Of a stretch of DNA of 64,000 bases, positions 44,572-53,144 are shown piece by piece. Position numbers and translations under genes: made by a program. A model generated the notes under the pieces. The model worked only from the letters and a program-made list of their open reading frames with translations. It ran no database searches and was not told where the DNA came from. The number at the start of each line of letters is the position of its first letter. The stretch's first letter is position 1. Where the stretch lies: the NCBI RefSeq assembly GCF_007992455.1, contig NZ_BKAH01000001.1, positions 62,001-126,000 on the forward strand, in the 5' to 3' direction. The stretch comes from Microbacterium saccharophilum. Its GTDB lineage: Bacteria; Actinomycetota; Actinomycetes; Actinomycetales; Microbacteriaceae.

Positions 44572-45522
44572 TCAAGGAGTGAGCGCCCGCACCGGCACGT
44601 CGCCGGCGGGCAGGTCTGCGGGGGTGGGTGCCTGCGTGCCGGGGAGCGCGGCGGCGGCCGAGCCGTAGCGGATGCCGGAGCGCACGCACTCCTCGGATCC
44701 GGCGCCGGTGACGTGCGCGAGGAGGAACCCGGCGAGCGAGCTGTCCCCCGCCCCGACGGTGCTGCGGACGCGGGTGGGCGGCGGAGCGCCGTGCCAGGCG
44801 CCGGTCGCGTCGACGAGCACCGCGCCGGCGCCGCCGAGGGTCACGAAGGCCGCGGCGACCCGCTCGGGCACGAGCGTGCGAGCCAGCGTGTGCACCGCGT
44901 CGGCCAGGTCGGCCGATGGGTCGAGGTGGCCGCCGGTGAGCTCGACGAGCTCCTCGTCGTTCGGCTTGATGAGGTCGGGGGCGCCGCCGTCGACGACGGC
45001 GCGCAGCGCGGGGCCGGACGTGTCTACGGCGATCCGCGGTGCGCGCTCGCCCCACCGCGCACGCACGGCGCGGATGACGGTCACGTAGAAGTCATCTGGG
45101 AGGCCGGGGGGCAGGGAACCGGCCAGAACGACCCACTCGGCGCCCTCCGCCGCGCGGGTGACCGCGGCGACGAGCCGGCCGGCGTCCTCCGCGGACAGCA
45201 CGGACCCGGGGAGGTTCAGCTTCGTGGTCTCCCCCGCCGGGTCGGTGATCGTGACGTTGGCGCGCGCCACGCCCGCCGTGTCCACCGGGAGCACCGGGAT
45301 GCCGGTGTGCCGGAGGGCGGAGGCGAACGGGTCCTCCGCATCCAGCGGCAGGACCGCGAGGCTCTCCACGCCCGCGGCGTGCACGACGCGGGTCACATTG
45401 ATGCCTTTGCCGCCGGCATCCTCCCGGGCTGACAACGCCGCCTGCACGGCACCGCGCTGCAGCGGCTCGGCGAGCGTGATCGTGCGGTCGAGGGACGGAT
45501 TGGCGGTCAGTGTGACGATCAT
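44572..45522 (-). CDS. fruK: 1-phosphofructokinase
   Basis: PfkB-family kinase converting fructose 1-phosphate to fructose 1,6-bisphosphate. The N-terminal MIVTLTANPSLDRTI, the substrate motif GGKGINVTRVVHAAG, the LPGS-type SLPPGLPDDFY and the C-terminal catalytic VGAGDSSLAGFLLAH are present in a 316-residue protein. The ATG at 45522 overlaps the fruR stop as ATGA and has GGAGG ten bases upstream; a GTG three codons earlier is less well placed. Second gene of the fru operon. Confidence 0.93.
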   Translation of the reverse strand: MIVTLTANPSLDRTITLAEPLQRGAVQAALSAREDAGGKGINVTRVVHAAGVESLAVLPLDAEDPFASALRHTGIPVLPVDTAGVARANVTITDPAGETTKLNLPGSVLSAEDAGRLVAAVTRAAEGAEWVVLAGSLPPGLPDDFYVTVIRAVRARWGERAPRIAVDTSGPALRAVVDGGAPDLIKPNDEELVELTGGHLDPSADLADAVHTLARTLVPERVAAAFVTLGGAGAVLVDATGAWHGAPPPTRVRSTVGAGDSSLAGFLLAHVTGAGSEECVRSGIRYGSAAAALPGTQAPTPADLPAGDVPVRALTP

Positions 45523-46298
45523 GCGAGCCACACCTCCGTTCCCGCCTCGTCCAGCGCAGCCGCCAGCGCCGTGGACGGCGCGGCGTCCGTCACGAGGACG
45601 TCGATCTCGTCGAGGGCGGCGAAGGAGACGAGGAGCTCTGCGTCGAGCTTGTCGGCGTCGGCGACGAGGACCACGCGGCGCGCGGAGGCGACGATGGCGC
45701 GCTTGACCGCGGCCTCGTCCGGATCGGGGGTGCTCACGCCGAAGTCCGCGGAGATCCCGTTGGCGCCGAGAAAGGCGACGTCCGGTCGGAGGTGCCCGAT
45801 GGCGGCGACCGCCTGGGCCCCGACGGCGGCAGCGGTGAGCCCCCGGACCCGGCCGCCGATGGCGGTGAGATTCACGCCCGCGGCACCGGCGAGGACGTGT
45901 CCGATCGTCATGGCGTGCGTGACGACCTCGAGGGGGCGCCCGGAGGGTCGGCCCGCGAGGAGCCGGGCGACCGCCGCGGTGGTCGTCCCTGCGTCGAGGT
46001 ACACCGAGCCGGTGGCGCCGGAGGCCAGGGCGTCCAGGGCGCGGCGTGCGATGGCCTCCTTCGCCGCGCTGCGGCGTTCCGATCGCTCTGCGAGGGACGG
46101 CTCGATCGTGCTGGTGCGCGACGCCACGACGGCGCCGCCGTGCACGCGCTGGAGGACTCCGCGCTCTTCGAGGAGGGCCAGATCGCGTCGGACCGTCTCG
46201 GTCGTGACGGCGAACCGGTCGGCAAGCTCCACGACGGCGACCCGACCGTCCGCGACGATGAGCTGCTCGATGAGCTGCTGGCGCTCCATTGCGTACAA
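45519..46298 (-). CDS. fruR: DeoR-family repressor of the fru operon
   Basis: Sugar-responsive repressor of 259 residues. The N-terminal winged helix (TTETVRRDLALLEERGVLQR and VHGGAVV) occupies residues 5-60. The phosphosugar-binding domain has VYLDAGTTTAAVARLL near 105 and DVAFLGANGISADFG near 175. The start is taken as TTG at 46298, five bases after GGGAGG, giving the usual MYAMERQQLIEQL N-terminus. ATG at 46289 is the alternative. It likely represses its own operon, released by fructose 1-phosphate; a repeat-containing promoter lies just upstream. Confidence 0.9.
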   Translation of the reverse strand: MYAMERQQLIEQLIVADGRVAVVELADRFAVTTETVRRDLALLEERGVLQRVHGGAVVASRTSTIEPSLAERSERRSAAKEAIARRALDALASGATGSVYLDAGTTTAAVARLLAGRPSGRPLEVVTHAMTIGHVLAGAAGVNLTAIGGRVRGLTAAAVGAQAVAAIGHLRPDVAFLGANGISADFGVSTPDPDEAAVKRAIVASARRVVLVADADKLDAELLVSFAALDEIDVLVTDAAPSTALAAALDEAGTEVWLA

Positions 46299-46315
46299 GA
46301 TGACCTCCCGATCGG

Positions 46316-46349
46316 CAACACAGTACAACACACTGTCAACTATTCGCAA
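46316..46349 (-). promoter_or_regulatory. Predicted fru operon promoter with candidate FruR operator
   Basis: On the minus strand, TTGCGA (46344-46349), an 18-base spacer and TACTGT (46320-46325) form a promoter ending about 20 bases before the TTG start. Within it lie two direct repeats on the plus strand (CAACACAGTA and CAACACACTG, 46316-46335) and an inverted pair ACAGT/ACTGT. DeoR proteins often bind such repeats. Overlap with the -10 fits repression. Confidence 0.55.
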
Positions 46350-46671
46350 TGTTGTTTCTGGTGGCAGTGCGCAAGCCCGAACGGCCCGTGCCGTCGCAGC
46401 ACCGAGGAGCGCGCGCAGGCGTTTGTAGGATGCCTACAAGATACGGAGGCTCTCTGAATGTGAGACTGAGTGTCACTGATAGACCCGTGCGGCAGGCCCT
46501 CAGGAACGTGTGAACACCTGTTAGCTTCAGGGCACTTCCGCGACACAGCCGTCGCGGGCGATCCGTTCGCGGACCGCCGGTGGCGGCGATCCATCCCCGA
46601 TCACGTGTCGGCCGGCGCCAGCCGGAGTGCCCGCCACGCCTGCCCCGCAGGCGCGAAACAACGGAGTCTCA
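46350..46671. other. Intergenic stretch between fruR and the repeat protein
   Basis: About 320 bases that hold a 17-base palindrome (46423-46439) and a possible 17-codon ORF (46460-46513, MRLSVTDRPVRQALRNV) with GGAGG ten bases before its GTG. A GC-rich leader then runs up to the repeat-protein ATG. I see no RNA gene or larger coding frame here. Confidence 0.5.
46423..46439. promoter_or_regulatory. Perfect palindrome, candidate GntR-type operator
   Basis: TTGTAGG and CCTACAA (7-base arms, three-base centre) form a perfect 17-base palindrome with the TTGT...ACAA pattern common for GntR/FadR operators. It is upstream of the repeat-protein gene and behind fruR. No GntR gene lies nearby, so the regulator would act in trans. 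Confidence 0.5.
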
Positions 46672-48351
46672 ATGACGAGTACCCACGCACACACCCACGG
46701 GTTGGGTATGCGCATCACGGTCATCACCCTCAGCGTGCTGCTGGCGGCGATGACGATCCTCTACTTCCTGACGGCGGCCAAGCTGACCGCGGGCGCCGCG
46801 GAACTCGATTCCGGGGCCGCGCGCGCGCAGGCGGGCGCCTCCGACGTCGCCGACGGCGCGAAGCGCCTGGCCGCGGGCGCCTCCGAGCTGACCGCCGGTG
46901 CCGCGAAGCTCAAGGACGGGGCGACCACGGCCTCCGACGGCGCCACGAAGCTCGCCGACGGCGCCACGTCCGCCGCCGCCGGCGCCGTCGCCCTGTCCAC
47001 GGGCGCCCAGACCCTCGCCACGGGCGCCGTCACCCTCGCCGACGGCACCATCGCGAACCGCGACGGTGCCGTGCGGCTGCACGCCGGCGCCACGAAGGCC
47101 GCGGGCGGCGCGAGCCAGATCGCCGAGGGTGCCGGACGCCTCTCCGCGGGCATCGACACCGCCAAGGCCGGCATCGACCGCCTCGACTCCGGGGCGGGGA
47201 CGCTCGCCGCGGGCATGACGTCGGCCTCCGACGGCGGCGCGCAGCTCGCCACGGGCCTCGGCGGCGCCGCAGACGGCGCATCCCAGCTCGCCGCCGGGAT
47301 CAGCGGCGCGGCGACCGGCGCGCAGAGCGTCAAGTCCGGTGCCGCAGGGGTCGACGCCGGCGTCGCCGGCGCCCTCACCGGCGCGACCACCGCAGCCGCC
47401 GGCGCCGTGCCGGTGGCCGCCGGCGCAGCCGACGTCGCCACCAACCTCGGCTCACTCCGCGACCAGATCGCCGGACTCGCCACCATGTTGTCGGCCGACC
47501 CCGCGAACGCCACGATCGTCGGCTACCTCCAGAGTTTCGCCGCTGCCGCCGGGAGCATCAAGACCGGGGCGGATGCCGTGAGCGGCGGCGCTGCCCAGGT
47601 ACGGGACGGCGTCGCCGACCTCCGAGACGGGTTGACGACCCTGAAGACCGGCACCGCGACCCTCAGCGCGGGAGCCTCCGGCGTGTCGACGGGTCTGGAC
47701 ACACTCGCGACGAAGAGCGGCGAACTGGCGACCGGCCTCGCGACGGCCAAGACCAAGTCGGCGGAGCTGTCGGCGGGTCTCGGCAGGCTGAACGCGGGCG
47801 CCGCGGAGGTCTCCGGCGGTCTGTCCACGCTCCGCGCGAAGTCGGGTGAGCTGACCTCCGGCGGCACGACGCTCGCCGGCAAGACGAGCGAGCTCGCGAG
47901 CGGACTCTCCGAGCTGAACGCGGGCACGCAGCGCCTCAACGACGGCTCGCTCCGTCTCATGACCGGCGCGCAGAATCTCGCCACGGGAGCCGGATCGCTC
48001 GCCACGGGTGCGACCTCGCTCGCGGACGGCACCGGCACGCTCGCCCAGGGCGCCGGCAGCCTCGCCACCGGCCTCGGGACACTCTCGACGGGTACCGTGA
48101 CGCTCGCGGACGGCACGACGCAGCTCGCGGACGGCGCGGGCACGCTCGCCGCCGGCTCGACCGAGCTCAGCGACGGCAACACGAAGATCGCGGACGGCAC
48201 CGGGCAGCTCGCCGCCGGCACGTCGGGCCTCACCCCGTCGCTGCTGCCGTGGATGTTCGGCGTCGCCATCGCGGGCCTCATCGGCATCGCGCTCTGGATC
48301 GCGCACCGCATCGCGCACCGCAACCGCGTGCGCGGCCTCGTCAGCGCCTGA
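46672..48351 (+). CDS. Membrane-anchored giant repeat protein (YhgE/Pip-like heptads)
   Basis: A 559-residue protein. An N-terminal membrane helix (ITVITLSVLLAAMTILYFL) lies near residues 14-33 and a C-terminal helix (LLPWMFGVAIAGLIGIALWI) near 523-542, with a basic tail. The 480 residues between are almost wholly short repeats of the type xxLAxGAxxLxxG, for example KLADGAT, TLATGAV and SLATGAT. This low-charge Ala/Gly/Thr sequence should form a long rod. Such repeats occur in YhgE/Pip proteins and MMPL-associated proteins. The function is unknown; the topology suggests a tethered extracytoplasmic loop or spacer. Confidence 0.75.
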   Translation: MTSTHAHTHGLGMRITVITLSVLLAAMTILYFLTAAKLTAGAAELDSGAARAQAGASDVADGAKRLAAGASELTAGAAKLKDGATTASDGATKLADGATSAAAGAVALSTGAQTLATGAVTLADGTIANRDGAVRLHAGATKAAGGASQIAEGAGRLSAGIDTAKAGIDRLDSGAGTLAAGMTSASDGGAQLATGLGGAADGASQLAAGISGAATGAQSVKSGAAGVDAGVAGALTGATTAAAGAVPVAAGAADVATNLGSLRDQIAGLATMLSADPANATIVGYLQSFAAAAGSIKTGADAVSGGAAQVRDGVADLRDGLTTLKTGTATLSAGASGVSTGLDTLATKSGELATGLATAKTKSAELSAGLGRLNAGAAEVSGGLSTLRAKSGELTSGGTTLAGKTSELASGLSELNAGTQRLNDGSLRLMTGAQNLATGAGSLATGATSLADGTGTLAQGAGSLATGLGTLSTGTVTLADGTTQLADGAGTLAAGSTELSDGNTKIADGTGQLAAGTSGLTPSLLPWMFGVAIAGLIGIALWIAHRIAHRNRVRGLVSA

Positions 48352-48361
48352 CGCGGCACAG

Positions 48362-48403
48362 CGCACAGAGGGTCCCGGCCGATCGGCCGGGACCTTCTGT
48401 GCG
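48362..48403. terminator. Hairpin terminator between convergent genes
   Basis: Nearly continuous 19-base arms (CGCACAGAgGGTCCCGGCC and its complement, one mismatch) close on a GATC loop. It lies between the repeat protein and the convergent oxygenase-like gene and could serve both strands. Confidence 0.75.
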
Positions 48404-48418
48404 TGGAGTGGGAGAGGC

Positions 48419-49204
48419 TCAGGCCTCGCTCATCGCGATGACCTCGGCCTGGCCGCGCGCGGCGAGGGCCGCGGCGCGCGCGGCGATGCGGCGTGCCTGC
48501 TCGGCCTGACCGGCATCCAGCGTCTCCTGGTCGACGGGGTAGCTCTCGACCTTGTTCACGCCGTTGTACTTCTCGATGTAGGCGTCGAGCTCGGGGCCCG
48601 AGGTCCACGACGTGATGAGGCAGTAGCGGGGCTCGTCGCCGTAGTGCGCGGCGGCGTGCCAGAGGCGCTGCGTGTCGACGATCAGCTGCGCGCCGGCGGG
48701 GAGGGCGATGCGCGTCTCCTCGCTCGGGTCGGTGCGGTTCTCACGGAGGACGAAGTAGCTCGTCTTGTCGTCGGTGAGGTTGAAGAACCCGCGGACCACC
48801 CAGCCGGTGCCGTCCGGGTTCAGCCGGTTGTTGTCATCCTGGTGCAGGTTGTAGAGGCAGTCCGCGTAGGTGTTCGGCTGCAGCTCGATGATGCGGCAGC
48901 GGCCGACGTTGGCGCCGGGCTCCTGCGCACGCTCGGTGAGCGTGGGGGCCTTCTCGGTCTGCGACGGGATCCACACGCCGTCCTTGTCGGTGCGCGGCGG
49001 CTTGTGGTTCCAGAAGCCGTTGCACTCGATCTCGCCCTTGGCGGACGCGAGCGGCGCGAACCGGGTGTCGCCGGAGGACTTCCAGTCGACGTACTCGATG
49101 TCGAGCCACTCCTTGGGGTCGATCTCCTTGTTGTAGCGGTCGAGGACGACGTAGCCGGTCTCTTCCAGCGCCGCAGACTTGATGTAACCCATGATCTGAA
49201 TCAT
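48419..49204 (-). CDS. Putative Fe(II)/2-oxoglutarate-dependent oxygenase
   Basis: A 261-residue soluble protein with no annotated relative that I recognise. The central part looks like a double-stranded beta-helix with a facial triad: LYNLHQDDNN gives H121-x-D123, LWHAAAH gives H183, and R193 in EPRYCLITSW is ten residues on, where 2-oxoglutarate oxygenases place their co-substrate arginine. The last 45 residues are a charged, Ala-rich helix. It stands alone, convergent with the repeat protein and divergent from the DUF262 gene. Substrate and pathway are unknown; a cupin without 2-oxoglutarate use is the alternative. Confidence 0.55.
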   Translation of the reverse strand: MIQIMGYIKSAALEETGYVVLDRYNKEIDPKEWLDIEYVDWKSSGDTRFAPLASAKGEIECNGFWNHKPPRTDKDGVWIPSQTEKAPTLTERAQEPGANVGRCRIIELQPNTYADCLYNLHQDDNNRLNPDGTGWVVRGFFNLTDDKTSYFVLRENRTDPSEETRIALPAGAQLIVDTQRLWHAAAHYGDEPRYCLITSWTSGPELDAYIEKYNGVNKVESYPVDQETLDAGQAEQARRIAARAAALAARGQAEVIAMSEA

Positions 49205-49332
49205 GCCCTTTCGTAGAGGACCAGCACGTTTTTACAGGTCCAACTGCGGCAAGCCTACCGAGGCGTCCTGCGAGGCTTCTGGAGCGCGGCGACTAAACTC
49301 GATCGGGTCCGGTGAGGAGCGATTCGGAGCAT

Positions 49333-51345
49333 ATGAGCACCGCCACGAATGTCGAAGCGACCGCTGTCAACACGATCGGCTGGCTCTCGGCATCCGACAC
49401 CACGATCGTCGTCCCGGTGTATCAGCGCCAGTACCGGTGGGACATCGGCGGGTGCGAGCAGCTGCTGGGTGACATCCGCGCCGTCGCCGCGGCGGATGCC
49501 GGTCAGACCCACTTCATCGGCTCGATCCTCTCCACGGCGAGCACCTCCGATGAGGATGACGCGCAGCTCGTGCTGATCGACGGCCAGCAGCGCATCACGA
49601 CGCTCATGCTCCTCGTGGCGGCCCTGCACCACACGCTGCAGGGGGACGATCCGGCGACGGCCGCCGAGCTCGAACGGGTCCTCGTGCGCACCGACGACCC
49701 GGCACGCACGAAGCTGCGCCCCCACCGCGCGTGGGCGGACGTATTCGAGAGCGTGGTGCTGGGCGACCGCTCCCCCGCCCGCGAGGAGCGCGCGTCGCGG
49801 TTCGACGACAACTACGCCTTCTTCCGCAGCCAGATCCGCCCGGGCGAAGCGGCGCACATCTGGCGCGGCCTGCAGAAGCTCGAGCACGTGTCGATCACGC
49901 TCGGCGCGGAGGCGAACGCGCAGCAGATCTTCGAGAGCCTGAACTCCACCGGCGAGCCGCTCCGCGACCACGAGCTGATCCACAACTACGTCCTGATGGG
50001 CCTCTCGCACGCCGAGCAGAGCGAGATCGAGGAGCAGTTCTGGCTGCCCATCGAGCGCAACACCGGCGAGCAGATCGGCGGCTTCTGGCGCCATTACCTG
50101 GTCATGCTGACGGGGCGCGAGGTGACCGTCACCGGGGAGCGCGGGGTCTACGACGCGTTCCGGCACGAGTTCCCGCGTCTTGACGTCGAGACGCTCCGGG
50201 AGCGGGCGACGCAGTGGCGGGAGTTCTCCGAGATCTACCGCCTGCTCCTGGAGCCCGGCGAGGCTCCGGACGCCGAGGTCGGACGCCAGTTCGGCTACCT
50301 CAACACGTTCGGGCGCGGCATGTATCCGCTCGTCATGCGGCTCTACCGCGACCACCGGCACGGCGTGCTGGGAGTCGACGAGCTGATCTCGGCCCTCGAG
50401 CACCTCCAGTCGCTGCTGCTGCGGAGGAAGATCGTCGGGATCTCCACCGACCGCCTCGTCGCCCGGCTGTGCCGCGCGATGGATGACGGTCGCGACGCGC
50501 TCGTCCGGGCGATCGCGCGCATCACCCCCTCGGACGAGCGCGTGCGCGTGGGGCTCAAGTACGGCGACCTGCCGCACGCGCCGTACGTCCTCGGGCGGCT
50601 GTCGGGGGTCGACGAGGTCGAGGGGCTCGACGTGGAGCACGTGTTCCCGCTCGCGCCGCCGGATGACTGGAGCGGCGACGGCGCGCGGCGCTGGGCCGAG
50701 TACACCGACGACGAGCAGAACAGCCACCGCGCGCTCGCGCAGACGCTCGGCAACCTCGCGCTCCTGGAGGAGGGTCTCGCCGACCGGGCGCTGGATGCAT
50801 CGTTCGCCGTGAAGCGCGACCTGTACGCCCGGAGCCGCGTCGTCCCGACCCGCGAGCTGGCCGACGTCGAGGCGTGGGGCACGGCGGCCATCGCCGCCCG
50901 CACCGAGCACCTCACCGACCTCTTCGTGCGGGTCTGGGAACGACCGGCCGTCGTGAGCATCGACGACGACAACCTCACCCCCGTGCTGGATGCCAAGCGC
51001 CGCCGCGGCTGGCCGCGCGGGTGGCAGCGGGAGTTCGACTACGTCGAGTACCGCGGCGAGCACTGGGAGGTCAAGGACGTCAAGTACCTCTTCAACCGCA
51101 TCTTCAAGCGGCTCTGGGCCGACTCCCGGCAGAGCGTCGTCGACTTCAGCGCGCGTCGTGGCGGACCGGTCTATCCCGCGATGGCGTGGAACGGCGCGTG
51201 GGATGAGATCGCCGAGGGCCAGTATCTCTACATGGGCTGGGACTCGAAGTACATGCTGACCGCGGTGCAGGGCGTCCTCGACGAGGCGGGCTGGGCGTCG
51301 GAGGTGTTCGTCAAGTACTCCTACATCGGCGACGCGATGCGCTGA
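49333..51345 (+). CDS. DUF262-DUF1524 (GmrSD-like) protein, candidate anti-phage nuclease
   Basis: A 670-residue single polypeptide. The DUF262 part opens with VPVYQRQYRWD at residues 28-38, the ParB-like catalytic LIDGQQRITTLMLL at 81-94, and IFESLNSTGEPLRDHEL near 200. The DUF1524 part has a His-Me-finger-like DVEHVFPLAP with E435-H436, then H465 and the family GNLALL with N474. A roughly 150-residue C-terminal extension (FDYVEYRGEHWEVKDVKYLF and on) is not typical of GmrSD. Relatives use NTP hydrolysis to cut modified phage DNA. A solitary gene next to a tRNA fits a defence role, which is inferred. Confidence 0.78.
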   Translation: MSTATNVEATAVNTIGWLSASDTTIVVPVYQRQYRWDIGGCEQLLGDIRAVAAADAGQTHFIGSILSTASTSDEDDAQLVLIDGQQRITTLMLLVAALHHTLQGDDPATAAELERVLVRTDDPARTKLRPHRAWADVFESVVLGDRSPAREERASRFDDNYAFFRSQIRPGEAAHIWRGLQKLEHVSITLGAEANAQQIFESLNSTGEPLRDHELIHNYVLMGLSHAEQSEIEEQFWLPIERNTGEQIGGFWRHYLVMLTGREVTVTGERGVYDAFRHEFPRLDVETLRERATQWREFSEIYRLLLEPGEAPDAEVGRQFGYLNTFGRGMYPLVMRLYRDHRHGVLGVDELISALEHLQSLLLRRKIVGISTDRLVARLCRAMDDGRDALVRAIARITPSDERVRVGLKYGDLPHAPYVLGRLSGVDEVEGLDVEHVFPLAPPDDWSGDGARRWAEYTDDEQNSHRALAQTLGNLALLEEGLADRALDASFAVKRDLYARSRVVPTRELADVEAWGTAAIAARTEHLTDLFVRVWERPAVVSIDDDNLTPVLDAKRRRGWPRGWQREFDYVEYRGEHWEVKDVKYLFNRIFKRLWADSRQSVVDFSARRGGPVYPAMAWNGAWDEIAEGQYLYMGWDSKYMLTAVQGVLDEAGWASEVFVKYSYIGDAMR

Positions 51346-51383
51346 CTGAACCGCGACCGGCACGCGCGCGTCCCGAAAACAGG

Positions 51384-51410
51384 AAAACCCCCGCCTGAGC
51401 GGGGGTTTTT
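51384..51410. terminator. Bidirectional rho-independent terminator
   Basis: AAAACCCCCGC, loop CTGA..., GCGGGGGTTTT, continued by more T. It closes the DUF262 gene on the plus strand and the gltX-tRNA-Gln transcript on the minus strand. Confidence 0.85.
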
Positions 51411-51416
51411 TCCTTG

Positions 51417-51488
51417 CTGGGGTACCTGGACTCGAACCAAGAACAAAGGTACCAGAAACCTCCGTGTTGCCAATTACACCATACCCCA
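51417..51488 (-). tRNA. tRNA-Gln (anticodon CUG)
   Basis: The minus strand gives the acceptor TGGGGTA paired with TACCCCA, a D-arm GGTGTAATTGGCAACAC, an anticodon arm GAGGT-TTCTGGT-ACCTT with CUG at 34-36, and a T-arm with GGTTCGAGTCC. The CCA end is not encoded (CAA follows the discriminator G). It reads CAG codons. It is 73 bases downstream of gltX on the same strand. Confidence 0.95.
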
Positions 51489-51561
51489 AGGGGTCCGGCC
51501 GAAGCCGTTCCGAAGATCAAGCTTAGCCCACTCCGCGGGCCGCGCCAAACCGAGCGGCGTG

Positions 51562-53076
51562 TCAGCCGAGGTGCGCGACGAGCGCTCCGAGGCGTCGCAG
51601 CGACTCCGGCTTGCCCAGCAGCTCCATCGATTCGAAGAGCGGCGGCGAGACGCGGCGGCCGCTCACGGCGACGCGCAGCGGCCCGTAGGCGACGCGGGGC
51701 TTGAGCCCGAGTCCGTCGATGAGGGCCGCCGACAGCGCGTCCTGGATCGCCGCCGCGGCGAAGCCGTCGTCCGGAACCGCATCGAGGGCCGCGACGGATG
51801 CCGTCAGCACCTCTCCCGCGTTCGCGGGGAGGCCCTTGAGCGCATCCTCGTCGTAGACGACCGCGTCGCGGAACAGGAAGCCGAGGAGCCCGGGGGCATC
51901 GCCCAGGAGCTGCATGCGCTCCTGCACGAGCGGAGCGGCGGCGTCCAGGATCTCCTGCTGCGAAGCCGTCGGCGGCTCGCTGATGAGACCCGCGGCAGCG
52001 AGGTACGGGACGAGGCGGCCGGCGAAGTCGGCGGGCTCCAGCATCCGCACGTGGTCGCCGTTGATCGACTCGGCCTTCTTCTGGTCGAACCGGGCCGGGT
52101 GGGGGTTCACGTTCACGATGTCGAACGCGTCGATGAGCTCCTGACGGGAGAACACGTCGCGGTCGGCGGCGATCGACCAGCCGAGGAGCGAGAGGTAGTT
52201 CAGGAGGCCCTCGTGGATGAAACCCTTCTCGCGCTGCAGGAAGAGGTCGGCCTTCGGGTCGCGCTTGGAGAGCTTCTTGTTGCCCTCCTCGCCGAGGACG
52301 AGCGGCATGTGCGCGAAGCGCGGCACGAACGTCGTGACGCCGGCGTCGATGAGGGCGCTGTAGAGCGCGAGCTGACGCGCCGTCGAGGGCATGAGGTCCT
52401 CGCCGCGGAGGACGTGGGTGATGCCCATGAGGGCGTCGTCGACGGGGTTCACGAAGGTGTAGAGCGGGATGCCGCCGGCGCGGACGATCACGAAGTCCGG
52501 GAAGGAGCCGGCCGGGAAGGTCACCTCGCCGCGGATGAGGTCGACGTAGGTGAGGTCGTGGTCGGGCACCCGCAGGCGCCACGCGGGCTCGCGCCCCTCG
52601 GCGCGGAAGGCGGCCTTCTGCTCCTCGGTGAGGGTCCGGTCGTAGTTGTCGTAGCCGAGCTGCTTCGCGCGGCCGTTGGCCTCGTTGCGCGCGTCGATCT
52701 CCTCCGCCGTCGAGTACGACTCGTACACGGCGCCGGCGGCGATGAGCTTGTCCAGGACGCCGCGGTAGATGTCGTGGCGCTGCGACTGACGGTACGGGGC
52801 GTGCGGGCCGCCCTTCTCGACGCCCTCGTCCCAGTCGATCTCGAGCCAGGTCAGCGCGTCGAGGAGCTGGCGGTAGCTCTCCTCGCTGTCGCGGGCGGCG
52901 TCGGTGTCCTCGATGCGGAACACCAGCTTGCCGCCGTTGTGGCGCGCGTACGCCCAGTTGAAGAGCGCCGTGCGGACCATTCCCACGTGCGGCAGCCCCG
53001 TCGGAGAGGGGCAGAAGCGCGCGCGGATATCGGAGCCGGTGGCGGTCGTGGTGCGGGGATCGGGTGCAGAAGACAT
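51562..53076 (-). CDS. gltX: Glutamyl-tRNA synthetase
   Basis: Class I synthetase charging tRNA-Glu. It is 504 residues long, with the HIGH-region [20 protein letters not shown] near residue 22 and the KMSKS-like [12 protein letters not shown] near 255. In most actinobacteria this enzyme also misacylates tRNA-Gln with Glu for later amidation by GatCAB. The directly downstream tRNA-Gln gene on the same strand fits that shared use. The ATG at 53076 starts the conserved sequence; the frame is open farther but is shadow there. Confidence 0.96.
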   Translation of the reverse strand: MSSAPDPRTTTATGSDIRARFCPSPTGLPHVGMVRTALFNWAYARHNGGKLVFRIEDTDAARDSEESYRQLLDALTWLEIDWDEGVEKGGPHAPYRQSQRHDIYRGVLDKLIAAGAVYESYSTAEEIDARNEANGRAKQLGYDNYDRTLTEEQKAAFRAEGREPAWRLRVPDHDLTYVDLIRGEVTFPAGSFPDFVIVRAGGIPLYTFVNPVDDALMGITHVLRGEDLMPSTARQLALYSALIDAGVTTFVPRFAHMPLVLGEEGNKKLSKRDPKADLFLQREKGFIHEGLLNYLSLLGWSIAADRDVFSRQELIDAFDIVNVNPHPARFDQKKAESINGDHVRMLEPADFAGRLVPYLAAAGLISEPPTASQQEILDAAAPLVQERMQLLGDAPGLLGFLFRDAVVYDEDALKGLPANAGEVLTASVAALDAVPDDGFAAAAIQDALSAALIDGLGLKPRVAYGPLRVAVSGRRVSPPLFESMELLGKPESLRRLGALVAHLG

Positions 53077-53144
53077 CCGGTCCAGTCTAGTTCGCGCGCG
53101 TGCGGCGACTTGGCGAGCGGGCTTCGGGCTGCGAGAGTCGGTGG

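Noticed and set aside
42609..44582. A plus-strand frame opposite fruA rich in Asp, Arg and Gly
   Set aside because: FruA has all three EII domains with active residues; the opposite frame is a shadow.
46460..46513. 17-codon ORF MRLSVTDRPVRQALRNV as a leader peptide
   Set aside because: It has a distant GGAGG and no codon run or hairpin that would suggest attenuation. Noted within the intergenic entry but not called as a gene.
49205..49332. Possible DtxR/IdeR iron box (TAGGCTTGCC) ahead of the oxygenase-like gene
   Set aside because: Only one half-site resembles the consensus and the other half mismatches, so iron control is not supported.
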